A stretch of DNA of 5,989 nucleotides from Chloroflexota bacterium. Lineage in GTDB: Bacteria; Chloroflexota; Chloroflexia; Chloroflexales; Kallotenuaceae. Both the position numbers and the translations under genes were made by a program. The notes under the pieces are model-generated. The model did no database searches and had not been told where the DNA came from. It worked only from the letters and a program-made list of their open reading frames with translations. Location of the stretch: positions 1 through 5,989 of the forward strand of contig JAFAYS010000105.1 of assembly GCA_019240175.1 (NCBI GenBank), in the 5' to 3' direction. Position 1 is the stretch's first letter, and each line of letters starts with the position of its first letter. Of this stretch, positions 5,310 through 5,989 are shown one piece after another.

Positions 5310-5989
5310 ATGACCTTGTTACCGGCTCCAGCCTCATCCGAACGCCAGCCCGATCCGGCGGTGTTCCGCCACGCGCGGATGGCCCGTGATTATCTGACCT
5401 CGTATGTGCGATCACGCGGCGAGCTGCGATCGTTTCGCTCGATCGAGCGCTACTGCATGTTCATCGGCCACGCGCGCAGCGGGCATAGCATCGTCGGCGC
5501 GATGCTGGACGCGCATCCCAACGTGATCTTGCCCGACGAGGTCGACGCGCTGCGCTATGTAGCGGCGGGCTTTAGCCGTGAGCAGCTGTTTCATATTCTG
5601 CTGGCGCGCTCACGCCGGCAAGTGATCAAAGAGCGCACCAAAGCCGGACGTAACGGCAAGGCGTACTCGTACCGCGTGCCCGATCAGTGGCAGGGCCGCT
5701 TCAGCACGCTCAAGGTGATCGGCGACAGCAAGGCCGGCAAATCGACGCAGCGGCTGGTGCAAAGCCCGGCGATCCTGGATCGATTGCGGCGCTGCATGGG
5801 CCCTGTCGATCTGCGCTTCATCCATGTTGTGCGCAATCCCTACGACAACATCAGCACCTTGATGGTGCGCGGCGGTCGCAGCTTCGACAACGCGATCACG
5901 CAGTACTTCGCCAACTGCGAGGCGCTGGTCGCGATCCGGCGGCGCGTCGGCGATAGCCTGCTGACGATTCGCCAGGAGCAGGTGATCTT
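5310..5989 (+). CDS. Second sulfotransferase family protein (3' truncated by window end)
   Basis: An open frame of 226 codons runs off the right edge without a stop. It is a sulfotransferase of a different subgroup from the one at 616. The phosphosulfate-binding loop comes later, at residues 50-60 (MFIGHARSGHS), followed by IVGAMLDAHPNVILPDEVDALRYV (61-84, in two parts). The segment SYRVPDQWQGRF (120-131) and VIGDSKAGKSTQRL (136-149) match conserved features of this subgroup, and the 3'-phosphate-binding region is LRFIHVVRNPYDNISTLMVR (168-187). There is no Cys-rich CSCG segment. The first 45 residues are polar and show no signal peptide. The ATG at 5310 is preceded by GAAAGG and lies 14 bp after the adaptor's stop. 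The remaining C-terminal part and substrate are not visible. As for the first enzyme, a glycan or lipid acceptor is inferred from context. Confidence 0.87.
   Translation, partial: MTLLPAPASSERQPDPAVFRHARMARDYLTSYVRSRGELRSFRSIERYCMFIGHARSGHSIVGAMLDAHPNVILPDEVDALRYVAAGFSREQLFHILLARSRRQVIKERTKAGRNGKAYSYRVPDQWQGRFSTLKVIGDSKAGKSTQRLVQSPAILDRLRRCMGPVDLRFIHVVRNPYDNISTLMVRGGRSFDNAITQYFANCEALVAIRRRVGDSLLTIRQEQVI

Overview
The window is a single-strand, tightly packed gene cluster, with all genes on the + strand. It looks like part of a cell-surface polysaccharide (exopolysaccharide or O-antigen-type) locus with sulfation functions. Six protein genes are supported: (1) the C-terminal part of an alkaline-phosphatase-superfamily phosphodiesterase/sulfatase-like enzyme, cut by the left edge; (2) a complete PAPS-type sulfotransferase; (3) a polytopic O-antigen ligase/polymerase-like membrane protein; (4) a protein of unknown function with a ParB/sulfiredoxin-like DGxHR signature; (5) a membrane-anchored HlyD/MacA-type adaptor with a long Ala-rich coiled coil; (6) a second, different sulfotransferase, cut by the right edge.

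Organism: base composition is high in GC, with strong G/C third positions that also produce long spurious antisense reading frames. This suggests a high-GC bacterium. The AT-rich GAACAAA-type intergenic octamer array and the gene mix are compatible with a Chloroflexota-type genome. That is an impression, not a demonstration; no rRNA or other taxonomic marker is present.

Layout: gaps between genes are 13, 169, 23, 57 and 14 bp, so genes 1-2 and genes 3-6 look like co-transcribed blocks. The only sizeable gap (1546-1714) is filled almost entirely by an array of 8-bp units. Four units lie in one orientation, followed by two blocks of four in the opposite orientation, and the two blocks contain a perfect 35-bp direct repeat at 69-bp spacing. 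The first block can pair with either later block as a long imperfect hairpin. Good Shine-Dalgarno sequences fix the starts of genes 2, 3 and 5 downstream of the longest possible open-frame starts.

How the genes may work together (inference): the ligase-like protein would polymerise or transfer a lipid-linked glycan outside the membrane. The two sulfotransferases would add sulfate to the glycan or its carrier, and the AlkP-superfamily enzyme could hydrolyse a phosphate or sulfate ester. The adaptor would belong to an export machine whose other parts lie outside the window. The ParB-like protein is the least understood member. No mobile element, CRISPR, tRNA or rRNA was seen.
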